The notes under the pieces are model-generated. The model had not been told where the DNA came from and made no database searches. It worked only from the letters and a program-made list of their open reading frames with translations. The translations under genes and the position numbers were made by a program. From assembly GCF_900103365.1 (NCBI RefSeq), contig NZ_LT629703.1:5690501-5754500 (forward strand): a stretch of DNA of 64,000 nucleotides, written 5' to 3'. This document shows, one piece after another, positions 37,407-45,653 of the stretch. The stretch comes from Afipia sp. GAS231 (GTDB lineage Bacteria > Pseudomonadota > Alphaproteobacteria > Rhizobiales > Xanthobacteraceae). The stretch's first letter is position 1; each line of letters opens with the position of its first letter.

Positions 37407-38645
37407 TTACATCGAGCAGGGATTCTGCTCCTTGGTCAGTGCGATGCTTTCAAGCGAGTCATTCGGTCCGGGAATCGCGGATCCGAGATCCAGCGTGTCC
37501 CACTTGTCCTTGGCCTGGCCCTTGGCCTTGACCGTGAAGGGATAGGCTTCCTGCATCAACTGGTGATCCCATGAGCGGAAATAGGCCTTGCGACCCTTCA
37601 GGATGTCGAACTGGGTTTCCTTCTCGAAGTAGGCGATCAGCTTGTCGGTGTCGGTCGACTTGGTCTCGTTCATGGCCTGCGCCATCATCTTCAGCGAGAC
37701 ATATTCGATCCAGGCATGGTTCTCCGGCGGCTTGCCGTTCTTCTTGATAAAGTTGGCGACGAACGTCTTCGACGCCGGAACATCGGAGGTGTGGTACCAG
37801 ACCGTCGGCCAGGTGCCGCTCAGATTGCCGTCGCCGGCGGCCCAGGCGTCGGCGGTGTTAAGGTTGAAGCCGACGATCGGGTAGGGCAGGCCGAATTCGG
37901 CATATTGCTTGATCAGGTTGGTGACCTGGTTGCCGGCGAGGTTGGAGCAGACCACATCTGGCTTGGCCTGGCGGATCTTCAGGAGATACGGGCTGAAGTC
38001 GGTGACGTCGGTCGCGACCAGTTCGTCGCCGATCAGCTTGCCGCCATTGGCGTCGAAGAACGATTTGGCGGCGCGCGCCAGATCGTGGCCGAAGATGTAG
38101 TCGGCGGTCAGCGTATAGAATTTCTTGTCCTTCATCATGTTGTCGCGCACCAGCGCCTTGCCGACCGCGTTCACCATCACCGTCGAGGGAATATCGACGT
38201 GGAAGGTGTACTTGTTGCAGTTCTTGCCGCGCAGCGCGTCGGAGCGGGCGCCGATCTGCATGAACAGCCGCTTGTTGCGTTCGGCGACCTGCATGATGGT
38301 CAGCGCCGAGGCCGAATTGATCTCACCCATCAGCACGGCCACGCCGTCCTGGTCGAGCATGCGCTGGGCCTTGGTCGCCGCGGTGGCGGGATTGACCGAA
38401 TCTTCCGAGGTGATGTCGAGCTGGCGGCCCATGACGCCGCCGGCGGCGTTGATTTCTTCCTCGGCCATGCGGATGCCGAGCTGGGCATAGGCGCCGAGCG
38501 CGCCGAGAAAACCGGTCAGCGGCGTCAGGTGGCCGATTTTGATCTTCTCGGTCTGGCCACTGACGATGGAGGGAAATCCGATCGCGGAAGCGCCGGCAAA
38601 CGCCGCGCTGGCTTTCAACAACGTACGTCGGCTGTAGCGGGTCAT
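37407..38645 (-). CDS. Branched-chain-type ABC substrate-binding protein, Tat signal
   Basis: 412-residue periplasmic binding protein of the leucine-binding/AmiC fold. The N-terminus MTRYSRRTLLKASAAFAGAS carries a twin-arginine motif (SRRTLLK), so export through Tat is likely. The mature part begins with IKIGHLTPLTGFLGALGAYA, and AEEEINAAGGVMGRQLDI is diagnostic. ATG at 38645 is preferred over GTG at 38648 because GGAGGAG lies 7 bases upstream. It is the first gene of the importer operon, just after the IclR regulator. The ligand may be an amide or aromatic acid rather than leucine. Confidence 0.9.
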   Translation of the reverse strand: MTRYSRRTLLKASAAFAGASAIGFPSIVSGQTEKIKIGHLTPLTGFLGALGAYAQLGIRMAEEEINAAGGVMGRQLDITSEDSVNPATAATKAQRMLDQDGVAVLMGEINSASALTIMQVAERNKRLFMQIGARSDALRGKNCNKYTFHVDIPSTVMVNAVGKALVRDNMMKDKKFYTLTADYIFGHDLARAAKSFFDANGGKLIGDELVATDVTDFSPYLLKIRQAKPDVVCSNLAGNQVTNLIKQYAEFGLPYPIVGFNLNTADAWAAGDGNLSGTWPTVWYHTSDVPASKTFVANFIKKNGKPPENHAWIEYVSLKMMAQAMNETKSTDTDKLIAYFEKETQFDILKGRKAYFRSWDHQLMQEAYPFTVKAKGQAKDKWDTLDLGSAIPGPNDSLESIALTKEQNPCSM

Positions 38646-38809
38646 CACTGATCTCCTCCCGGGGGCGCGTCGCGACGTCCTGCCTCCGATTCCCGCTTAT
38701 GCGAGGATGTGAGAGACGTTTTTTTATTGTTGGAGGATATTTCCGGACGCGGTGGCTCCTGTCAACGCCAAATCCGCCGCAGGCGGGCGTCAAATGGTCT
38801 GGACAGGCG

Positions 38810-39721
38810 TCAGGAGGATTTGGCGAGATCTCTGGCGCCGAACTCGGCGGACAGCCGTTTGGCGGCGGTTTGCACCAATTTGGCGCGGCTTTGCAGCACC
38901 TGGTCCGTCATCCGCCAGATCGGACCGGAGATGCCGAGCGCGCCGATCACCTCGCCGGTGAAGTTGTAGACCGGCACCGCGACGCAGCGCACTTCGGCGT
39001 TGAACTCGCCATCGTCGAAGGCAATGGCGTCGCGCCGGATCTCGGTGATCTGGCGCAGCAGCGCGGATGGATCGGTGATCGACTTCTTGGTCGAGGGTAT
39101 CAGTTCGACCCGTTCGAGGAAGCGCTTCAGCTGATCGGGGCGAAGCGACGCCAGGATGATCTTGCCGAGCGCGGTGCAATGCGCCGGCCGCACCACACCG
39201 ACCCGGTCGGTCAATTGAAACGCACCGGCCCCGCTGGTGCGGGCGATGACCACCACGGAATCGCCCATCCGCACCGCGAAATGGCCGCTTTCACCGCTTT
39301 CCCGCGACAAGTCCTCGAGAATGGGCGTCGCCAGATTGACCATCTCGATCTCGTCGAGCGCGCTGGCGGCAAGCGCAAACAGCGGCCGGCCGACGCGGTA
39401 GCGCTTGGAATCTCGCTCCTGCCGCATATAGCCGAGCGAGACCATCGTCTTGGCGAGGTGGAAGGTGGTGGAATTGTGCAGGCCGACCAGCTTGCTGAGT
39501 TCGGCAAGCCCGATGCCCTCGCGGTGACGGGCGACTTCTTCCAGGATCGCGAACGCGCGTCCGAGCGACTGCACGCCGCTGCGCGCACGGTCCTCGGCGT
39601 CGTCGTCGATGTTTTGCTCGGTCGATTGCACCAGGCGCGCAACCGACGTCTTGCGTGGACTGGCCGGCTTGTCGCTGGTCTTCAGCTTGGTGCGCGATGT
39701 CACGGAATCAGCTCTCCCCAT
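38810..39721 (-). CDS. IclR-family transcriptional regulator
   Basis: 303-residue regulator. An extra 45-residue charged N-terminus precedes the winged helix-turn-helix at about residues 48-110 (GVQSLGRAFAILEEVARHRE, GLAELSKLVGLHNSTTFHLA). The C-terminal IclR effector domain contains ALGKIILASLRPDQL and a typical GEVIGALGISGPIWRM segment. It reads toward the importer operon and away from the ThDP-SDR-cupin operon, so it probably controls both from the 201-bp region 39722-39922 and elsewhere. Confidence 0.92.
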   Translation of the reverse strand: MGRADSVTSRTKLKTSDKPASPRKTSVARLVQSTEQNIDDDAEDRARSGVQSLGRAFAILEEVARHREGIGLAELSKLVGLHNSTTFHLAKTMVSLGYMRQERDSKRYRVGRPLFALAASALDEIEMVNLATPILEDLSRESGESGHFAVRMGDSVVVIARTSGAGAFQLTDRVGVVRPAHCTALGKIILASLRPDQLKRFLERVELIPSTKKSITDPSALLRQITEIRRDAIAFDDGEFNAEVRCVAVPVYNFTGEVIGALGISGPIWRMTDQVLQSRAKLVQTAAKRLSAEFGARDLAKSS

Positions 39722-39922
39722 GGGCGCGAAGTCTATTCACACCGTCCCCGCCCATCAACCGCGAGACGCCTTGCTCCGGACGGCTACACGAGCATACCAC
39801 AATAGCAATTGACGTACAGTATTATGGGAAATAGGGTCGCAGCCAATCGCCGGCCGCGCATCCAAGACGCGGCAGCCGGGGCGCTGGGCAGGGCGAAGCG
39901 TTGAGCAGGGAGAGAGTGATCG

Positions 39923-41722
39923 ATGTCCGGTAATACGCTCAACGGTGCCCAGGTCATTGTCGATTACCTGATCCAGGAGAAGGTGCCGCAGGTGTTCGGC
40001 CTGTGCGGGCACGGCAATATCCAGTTCATCGATGCGCTCTATGAGCGCTCGGCCGACATCAAGACAATATCGACGCACCACGAAAGCGTCGCCGGCTTCA
40101 TGGCCGACGTCTATTACCGCGTTTCGGGCAAGGTGACTGCGACCTTTACATCGTGCGGTCCGGGTTCGGCGCAACTGCCGATCGCGCTCGCCACCGCCTA
40201 TCTTGACTCGGTGCCGTTCCTGGCGGTGACCGGCAATGTACCGACCAGCCAGTTTAATCGCGGCGCCTTTCAGGAGATGTACCGGCAGAACCAGGCCGAT
40301 TTCCCATCGACCGTGCGCGGCATCTGTAAGCGGGTATTTCAGCCGACGCGCGGCGAGATGGTGCCACTCGCCGTCAGGCAGGCGTGGAAAACCATGGTGA
40401 CCGGCCGTCCCGGACCGGTAGTTCTGGATGTTCCATATGACGTGTTCATGGAATCGGCTGCCGAGGAAGTGCCGGACGCGAAGGCGTGGAACGGCAACAT
40501 TTCCAGTCGTTGCGGTGCCGATCCGGAAGGTGTCGTGAAGGCTGTCGATATGCTGCTCGGCGCGGAACGCCCAGTCATCTTTGTCGGCCAGGCGATCCGC
40601 CATGGCGGCGCGGCCGGCGAATTGCTCCAGCTTGCCGAACGTCTTCAGATTCCGGTGGCGGCTTCGATGAGCGGACTCGGCGCTATCGATACGCTGCATC
40701 CGCTCTCGCTGGGAATGGTGGCGCGTGGCGGCCATTATCAAGCGAATCACGCGACGCGACAAGCCGACGTGCTGATGTCGCTCGGTGCGCGTTTCGACGA
40801 TCGCACTTCAAGTTCTTGGATTCCGGGTTACTCGTTCACTATCCCGCCGACACGGCTCATTCACGTTGACATCGATCCGGATGAGATCGGCCGTAACTAT
40901 CCGGTGGCGTTGGGTCTGATGGCCGACATCCGCACCTTTCTGCGCCAGGTCCTTGCGGAGCTCGATCGGCGCAAGGACCTCACCAAAAAAGCTGAAGCGC
41001 GCAAAAAATGGCTGGCTCAGATCGAGGGTTACCGCAAGGAGTGGGACAGACTGGTGGCACCGGGCTTCACCGACGACACCCAGCCAATCAATCCACAGCG
41101 CGCGGCATTCGAGATTCAGCGCGGACTACCCGACGACGCGATCCTGGTCAGCGACATCGGCGTGCACCACAACTGGCTGCTCGGCTATTGCAAGCCGCGC
41201 CGTCCGGATTCAATGATCGGCTGTATGGCATTCGGCTCCATGGGCTTCGGTGTCGCCGGCGTGCTCGGCGCTAAATTCGCAGCGCCCGACCGGCCCTGCG
41301 TATCAGTATGCGGCGACGGAGCATTTTTCATGCAAGCCAATGTGCTCGGCACCGCGGTCGAATATAATCTGCCATGCGTATGGGTGGTGTGGAACAACTA
41401 TGCCTACGCTTCGATCCGCGGGCTGCAGCGCGGCTACATGGGCGGCCGCGAGCTCGCGACCGACTTCCATGATCCGGTCACCGGCCAACGCTACAACCCG
41501 GACTTCGCGGCGATGGCGCGTTCCTGCGGCGTCGAGGGCGTGCGCATCGACCGCGCCGCTGATCTCGCCGAGGCTATCCGCAGAGGCATCGCCGCCAATA
41601 GGCCCTATCTGATCGATGTCGATATCGCCGCCGATATCAATCCCGCCGGCGCCGGAATCTGGGAGTTGCCCGGGCTTGGACAAAGCAAGCCCGCGATCGG
41701 CACACGATACGAGCCGGTCTGA
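39923..41722 (+). CDS. Thiamine diphosphate-dependent enzyme, acetolactate synthase-like
   Basis: 599-residue ThDP enzyme with the three-domain layout of acetolactate synthase, benzoylformate decarboxylase and oxalyl-CoA decarboxylase. Glu54 in STHHESVAGFMAD is the cofactor-activating glutamate. The central Rossmann-like domain carries RPVIFVGQAIRHGGAAGELL. The Mg-ThDP motif begins at residues 464-466 (GDGAFF) and ends near WNN about 29 residues later. No regulatory small-subunit gene is present, arguing against branched-chain biosynthesis. A C-C bond lyase or ligase acting in catabolism of an unknown 2-oxo acid is my inference. First gene of a three-gene operon. Confidence 0.85.
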   Translation: MSGNTLNGAQVIVDYLIQEKVPQVFGLCGHGNIQFIDALYERSADIKTISTHHESVAGFMADVYYRVSGKVTATFTSCGPGSAQLPIALATAYLDSVPFLAVTGNVPTSQFNRGAFQEMYRQNQADFPSTVRGICKRVFQPTRGEMVPLAVRQAWKTMVTGRPGPVVLDVPYDVFMESAAEEVPDAKAWNGNISSRCGADPEGVVKAVDMLLGAERPVIFVGQAIRHGGAAGELLQLAERLQIPVAASMSGLGAIDTLHPLSLGMVARGGHYQANHATRQADVLMSLGARFDDRTSSSWIPGYSFTIPPTRLIHVDIDPDEIGRNYPVALGLMADIRTFLRQVLAELDRRKDLTKKAEARKKWLAQIEGYRKEWDRLVAPGFTDDTQPINPQRAAFEIQRGLPDDAILVSDIGVHHNWLLGYCKPRRPDSMIGCMAFGSMGFGVAGVLGAKFAAPDRPCVSVCGDGAFFMQANVLGTAVEYNLPCVWVVWNNYAYASIRGLQRGYMGGRELATDFHDPVTGQRYNPDFAAMARSCGVEGVRIDRAADLAEAIRRGIAANRPYLIDVDIAADINPAGAGIWELPGLGQSKPAIGTRYEPV

Positions 41723-41743
41723 TCGTACTTTAAGGGAAATCAC

Positions 41744-42448
41744 ATGTTGCTTGCAGGCAAGAAGGTCGTCGTCGTCGGTGGCTCCTCCGGCATTGGTCTG
41801 TCGACCGCCGAAATGGCGAAGCGCGAGGGTGCCGACGTCATCATCGCGTCGCGCAATGTCGAGCGGCTCGACAAGGCCGCCGACGCGTTGAACGCGATCG
41901 CGATCCCTGCCGACGTCACCAGCGACGACAGCGTCACCAAACTGTTCCGTAGCTGCGGCCCGGTCGATCATGTCGTGGTCACGGCAGCGCAGCTTCGCTC
42001 CGGCCCGTTCAAGACGGTCACGATGGAGGATGTGCGCGGCACGATGGAAGGCAAGTTCTGGGGCGCATGGCGGGTGGCAAAACATGCCGAAATCCGCGCC
42101 GGCGGATCGCTGACGCTGGTATCCGGATTCCTGAGCGTTCGGCCGCGGCCGAATTCAGCCATCGTCAGCGCCGCCAACGGCGCGCTGGAATCACTGTCGC
42201 GGGCGCTGGCGCTCGAACTGGCGCCGGTGCGGGTAAACTGCGTATCGCCCGGCATTATCGACACGCCGATCCGCGCCGCGATGCCGGAAGAAGCGCGGCG
42301 TGAGATGCTGGCGAAAGCCGCGGCGTCGTTGCCAGTTGGCCGCGTCGGCGTCGGCGAGGACATCGCCCGGCAAATCCTGAGTTTCATGGCGAACGGATTT
42401 GCGACCGGGGCGACCGTCTATATCGACGGCGGCGCGCTGGTGATCTGA
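41744..42448 (+). CDS. Short-chain dehydrogenase-like protein lacking the Tyr/Lys pair
   Basis: 234-residue Rossmann protein. The cofactor motif is present as GGSSGIG at residues 12-18. The structural VNCVSPG motif (164-170) and the C-terminal ATVYIDGGALVI are also typical of SDR proteins. The catalytic Y-x3-K motif is missing: between residues 120 and 165, where it belongs, there is no Tyr and no Lys (SAIVSAANGALESL stands there). The NNAG motif is altered to TAAQ. It may be a divergent SDR subgroup with another mechanism or a binding-only protein. It lies 21 bases after the ThDP-enzyme gene. Confidence 0.8.
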   Translation: MLLAGKKVVVVGGSSGIGLSTAEMAKREGADVIIASRNVERLDKAADALNAIAIPADVTSDDSVTKLFRSCGPVDHVVVTAAQLRSGPFKTVTMEDVRGTMEGKFWGAWRVAKHAEIRAGGSLTLVSGFLSVRPRPNSAIVSAANGALESLSRALALELAPVRVNCVSPGIIDTPIRAAMPEEARREMLAKAAASLPVGRVGVGEDIARQILSFMANGFATGATVYIDGGALVI

Positions 42449-42460
42449 GAGGAAGCAAGC

Positions 42461-42844
42461 ATGGCTTCAGAGAACAACGGCGCCTTCATTCGCAACATCG
42501 CCGAGGTGCCGTGGCGCGAATTCCCCAATCATTTCGGTGGTGCGCTGTCAAAACCGCTGGTGATGCCGGAGACGGCCGGCTCCCGTCACATCGATTACCG
42601 CATTTCGATGTACCAGCCGATGGCACATGTCGCGCGCCACAAGCATCTGGTCCAGGAGCAGATCTACCACGTGCTCGAGGGCGAAGGGCTGATGGAGATC
42701 GCAGGAAAGAACCACGTCGTGCGCAGGCACGACTTCATCTTCCTGCCGCCGGGCGTCGAACATGCGATTTCGAATTCGGGGCTGACCGATCTCGTGTTCC
42801 TGGTGATCACCTCGCCGGTGACGGACGACGAAAAGCCGGTGTGA
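42461..42844 (+). CDS. Cupin-domain protein
   Basis: 127-residue single-domain cupin. Motif 1 is seen in RHKHLVQEQIYHVLEGEG, supplying two His and a Glu, and motif 2 in FLPPGVEHAISN, supplying the third His. A divalent metal site is therefore likely. Small cupins serve as isomerases, dioxygenases or sensors; which applies here is not visible. It is 12 bases after the SDR-like gene and closes the operon. Confidence 0.85.
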   Translation: MASENNGAFIRNIAEVPWREFPNHFGGALSKPLVMPETAGSRHIDYRISMYQPMAHVARHKHLVQEQIYHVLEGEGLMEIAGKNHVVRRHDFIFLPPGVEHAISNSGLTDLVFLVITSPVTDDEKPV

Positions 42845-42857
42845 TGCACGGGCTGCT

Positions 42858-43553
42858 TCAGGCGCTGGCCCGCAACGGCCAGTGGCCGATAATCCCGAAG
42901 CGCGACGCCGCGTCGTCCTGACGGAACAGGGCAATCCGGTCGATCTCCAGCGTCGCAAGCTCGATCGCGGCAAAGCGGCTTCGCAGCATCGCCACCACGC
43001 CATCGCGCCGCTCGGCGGGCAGCCGCCCGGTCAGCGTCATGTGAAAGCGAAACTCTTCCATCACGTAAGGATAGCCCCAGCGGTCCAGATACTCGCACTG
43101 CCGCGCCGTCAGTTTTGCTGGATTGCGCCGCGCGCGGTCCTCGGGTGTGAGTGGCGCGCGGAAGAAGTCGAACGCGCGGGTGCAATCGGCGGCCAGCCGC
43201 TCGAGCTCCGGCGATGGTTCAGCCGGGATTACCGCGATAAAGCCGCTGATGGTATCGATCGCTGGCTTGATCAGGGGAACTGGCCGCGCCGCATCGGCAA
43301 ACAGTTCGCAGGCGGCGACAAGCTGGGCTTCGGTTCGGCCTGGCGCCAGCGTCATCGGCGCTTTCAGCGTGGCGTGGAAGCCGTATTTGCGGGGATCCTG
43401 CGCCAGCTCGCGCCAGTCCGGCGGTAAGCCGTCCGGAAACGGCAGTTCTTCGCCGCTGTAAGCATCGTAGCCGAGCAGCGACGCGCCGAAACGGTCGAGC
43501 GTGCTGCCGGGCGCGTCGGCGTAATAGATTGCGTAACGTGGGTGAGTTGCCAT
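42858..43553 (-). CDS. DUF1045 protein, phosphonate-associated 2H-type candidate
   Basis: 231-residue protein of the DUF1045 / TIGR03223 family, found in phosphonate gene clusters. It carries two H-x-T motifs, His60-Ala-Thr62 (YGFHATLKAP) and His171-Met-Thr173 (FRFHMTLTGR). This is the arrangement of 2H phosphoesterases, which act on cyclic or RNA-like phosphates. It is the last gene of the - strand accessory phn operon. No phnP gene is visible in this window, so it could hydrolyse the cyclic ribose phosphate made by C-P lyase; that role is inference. ATG at 43553 is chosen because the upstream extension lacks family-like sequence. Confidence 0.85.
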   Translation of the reverse strand: MATHPRYAIYYADAPGSTLDRFGASLLGYDAYSGEELPFPDGLPPDWRELAQDPRKYGFHATLKAPMTLAPGRTEAQLVAACELFADAARPVPLIKPAIDTISGFIAVIPAEPSPELERLAADCTRAFDFFRAPLTPEDRARRNPAKLTARQCEYLDRWGYPYVMEEFRFHMTLTGRLPAERRDGVVAMLRSRFAAIELATLEIDRIALFRQDDAASRFGIIGHWPLRASA

Positions 43554-43573
43554 TGCGTCAGAATAGAGCCGTG

Positions 43574-44764
43574 TCAGGCGGCCGCAACTGCCTTGCGTGC
43601 GACCGGCGCATGCACGAGACGGTGGGCCTCGGTCAGATGCACCAGACGTCCGGCTGATATCACCGCGACGATTCGCGGCCGCAACGGCAGCGTGTCGTCG
43701 ACCAGCAGGATGTCGGCGCGGGCTCCCGCGGCGAGCGTGCCGCGATCGGTCAGGCCGGCGGCGCGCGCCGGCGCGGACGAGATCAGTCGCCAGGCCTCGG
43801 CCAGCGGCAACACGCCATCGGCGGCCAGACGAAACGCCGCCAGCAGCGGCGCCGGATAGTAATAGTCGGATGCCAGCACCGAACACAGGCCCTTGGCGAT
43901 CATGTCGGAGGCTTTGGTCCAGCCGGTATGGCTGCCGCCGCGCACGACATTGGGCGCCCCGAACACGATGAAGTCGCCGGCGCTGGCCGCCTCGCGCGCG
44001 GTCTCCTCGTTGACCGGAAATTCGGCGATGCCCACGCCCTGCGAGCGGAACGCCTTGCGCATCTCCGGGCTGTCGTCGTCATGCGACAGCATCCGCACAT
44101 TGGCGTCGCGCGCCGCCTGTGCCAACCGGGCGACCGAGGCCGGCACGTCATGGGCGCGGGCAACCACGCTTTCCACCAGGCGGTCGAAGGCATCGCCCGA
44201 GAGACCGGTGCGCTCCACCATGCGGCTGCGCTTCTGCGGCTTGGTGAGGCTGGCGACGGTTGAAGCCATATGATCGTTGAAGGCGAGCAGGTCGACGCGG
44301 CCTTCCGGCAGCCATTCCATGATCTCGGTCTCGGCGTCGAGATTGTAGGTCTCCTGGCGCAGATGGAAGCGGGTGTCGGCCGCGAGCTGCGGCCGCATCG
44401 CCTCGATCGCGTCGAGTAGCCGTCTCGCATTGTCGGCGCTGCGCAGGCCCGGCTCCCACGACCAGGTGGTGGCGTGATAGACGGTGGTGATGCCGTTGCT
44501 GATCGCCTGCCGGTCGCTGTCGACCAAGGCAACGTCGATCGGAAAATCGACGCCGGGGCGCGGCATCATCTGCCGCTCGAAGGCGTCGCCGTGGAGGTCG
44601 ACGATCCCGGGCAGCACCAGCAGGCCACCGGCATCGATGCCGAGAGAGCCACGCCCGTGATCCGAACCAACTGCAACAATGTCGCGGCCGGCGATCCGCA
44701 GCGGGGTGTCCACTATTTCAGTGCCGAGCAGAACCCGGCCACCTTCGATCAACATATCGGTCAC
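43574..44764 (-). CDS. phnM: PhnM paralogue, ribose methylphosphonate triphosphate diphosphatase type
   Basis: 396-residue amidohydrolase-fold protein of the PhnM family. PhnM releases pyrophosphate from alpha-D-ribose 1-methylphosphonate 5-triphosphate. Metal-site segments are [22 protein letters not shown] and [11 protein letters not shown] second phnM, with the E. coli-like HTDHLE variant of the first motif, lies in the main operon at 54739. The GTG start at 44764 overlaps the stop codon of the transferase gene (GTGA), so the two are coupled. Whether both paralogues use the same substrate is open. Confidence 0.9.
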   Translation of the reverse strand: MTDMLIEGGRVLLGTEIVDTPLRIAGRDIVAVGSDHGRGSLGIDAGGLLVLPGIVDLHGDAFERQMMPRPGVDFPIDVALVDSDRQAISNGITTVYHATTWSWEPGLRSADNARRLLDAIEAMRPQLAADTRFHLRQETYNLDAETEIMEWLPEGRVDLLAFNDHMASTVASLTKPQKRSRMVERTGLSGDAFDRLVESVVARAHDVPASVARLAQAARDANVRMLSHDDDSPEMRKAFRSQGVGIAEFPVNEETAREAASAGDFIVFGAPNVVRGGSHTGWTKASDMIAKGLCSVLASDYYYPAPLLAAFRLAADGVLPLAEAWRLISSAPARAAGLTDRGTLAAGARADILLVDDTLPLRPRIVAVISAGRLVHLTEAHRLVHAPVARKAVAAA

Positions 44765-45429
44765 GATGCGGCGCCTTGATGCCTGAGGGGTGCACGGGTG
44801 GAGACGGCTGCCGCCTCGTATTTTTCGAGAAAGCCTTCGATGTCAAGCTTGCGGAAATCGGGCAGGGCACGGCGCAGCGTTTCGTGATCCCAGTTCCACC
44901 AGGCCAGTTCGGCAAGCCGGCCGGCGACGCTTTCGGTGAATCGCCGCTTGATGACGCGGGCCGGATTTCCGCCGACAATGCTGTAGGCCGGAACGTCCTT
45001 GGTCACGATCGCGCCGGCGGCGACCACGGCGCCGGTGCCGATGCTGCGGCCCGGCAGGATCACCGCGCCATGCCCGATCCAGACATCGTGGCCGATATAA
45101 ACGTGGTGTTCGCGCCGCCAGGCGAAGAATTCGGCATCGTCGGCCTCGCCGGGAAAATAGGCGCTGGCGCGATAGGTGAAGTGTGCCTGCGTGGCGCGGT
45201 GCATCGGATGGTTGCCCGGGTTGATTCGCGTCATCGCCGCGATCGAGCAGAACTTTCCGATCGTCGTGTAGGTGATCTGGGCGTCGTTGACGACGTAGGA
45301 ATAGTCGTCCATCGCGACTTCGAGCAGGATGGTCCGCGCGCCGACCTCGGTATAGGCGCCGAGCTTGCTTTCGCGCACCGACGCCGTGGGATCGATCGTC
45401 GGTTCGGTGGAAAGCGTCTTGCCGGCCAT
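44761..45429 (-). CDS. Phosphonate-associated hexapeptide-repeat acyltransferase
   Basis: 222-residue left-handed beta-helix transferase of the TIGR03308 phosphonate-cluster group. Hexapeptide repeats occur from about residue 20 ([20 protein letters not shown]) and again around [20 protein letters not shown] and [20 protein letters not shown]. By family it would acetylate an amino group, possibly an aminoalkylphosphonate like PhnO, but that is unproven. Start at 45429 is preferred over 45435 because AAGG on the - strand is 8 bases away. It leads the accessory operon behind a three-unit Pho box. Confidence 0.82.
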   Translation of the reverse strand: MAGKTLSTEPTIDPTASVRESKLGAYTEVGARTILLEVAMDDYSYVVNDAQITYTTIGKFCSIAAMTRINPGNHPMHRATQAHFTYRASAYFPGEADDAEFFAWRREHHVYIGHDVWIGHGAVILPGRSIGTGAVVAAGAIVTKDVPAYSIVGGNPARVIKRRFTESVAGRLAELAWWNWDHETLRRALPDFRKLDIEGFLEKYEAAAVSTRAPLRHQGAAS

Positions 45430-45507
45430 CTGCATTCCCTTCGGCAGTCCGAGGTGCGGGTACTACGCAGCTCAGAGGTGCGAGTGCGCACGTCATCAGG
45501 GCACTTC

Positions 45508-45536
45508 ATGACAACGTCATGACGATTGCATGACTG
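45508..45536 (-). promoter_or_regulatory. Three-unit Pho box for the accessory phn operon
   Basis: On the - strand CAGTCAT (45530-45536), TCGTCAT (45519-45525) and TTGTCAT (45508-45514) recur with 4-base spacers, an exact 11-bp period. Each matches the CTGTCAT PhoB half-site in at least five of seven positions. Confidence 0.75.
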
Positions 45537-45574
45537 ACATCGCCGGTGTGGACGATTGCCGCATCGCAGCGCTG

Positions 45575-45592
45575 CTGTCACACAACTGAAAT
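45575..45592 (+). promoter_or_regulatory. Pho box upstream of phnC
   Basis: CTGTCAC-ACAA-CTGAAAT is a 7-4-7 direct repeat close to the PhoB consensus (CTGTCAT-N4-CTGTCAT). It lies 61 bases before the phnC start codon. Confidence 0.7.
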
Positions 45593-45653
45593 ATCCAGCC
45601 GATAGCGATGGTTCACGACTTGGCATCTGAAGCCTTGGCGTCTGGAGCATTGC

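Noticed and set aside
39800..39835. TTGACG/TATTAT as the promoter of the ThDP-enzyme operon
   Set aside because: The two elements are only five bases apart, too close for a sigma-70 promoter.
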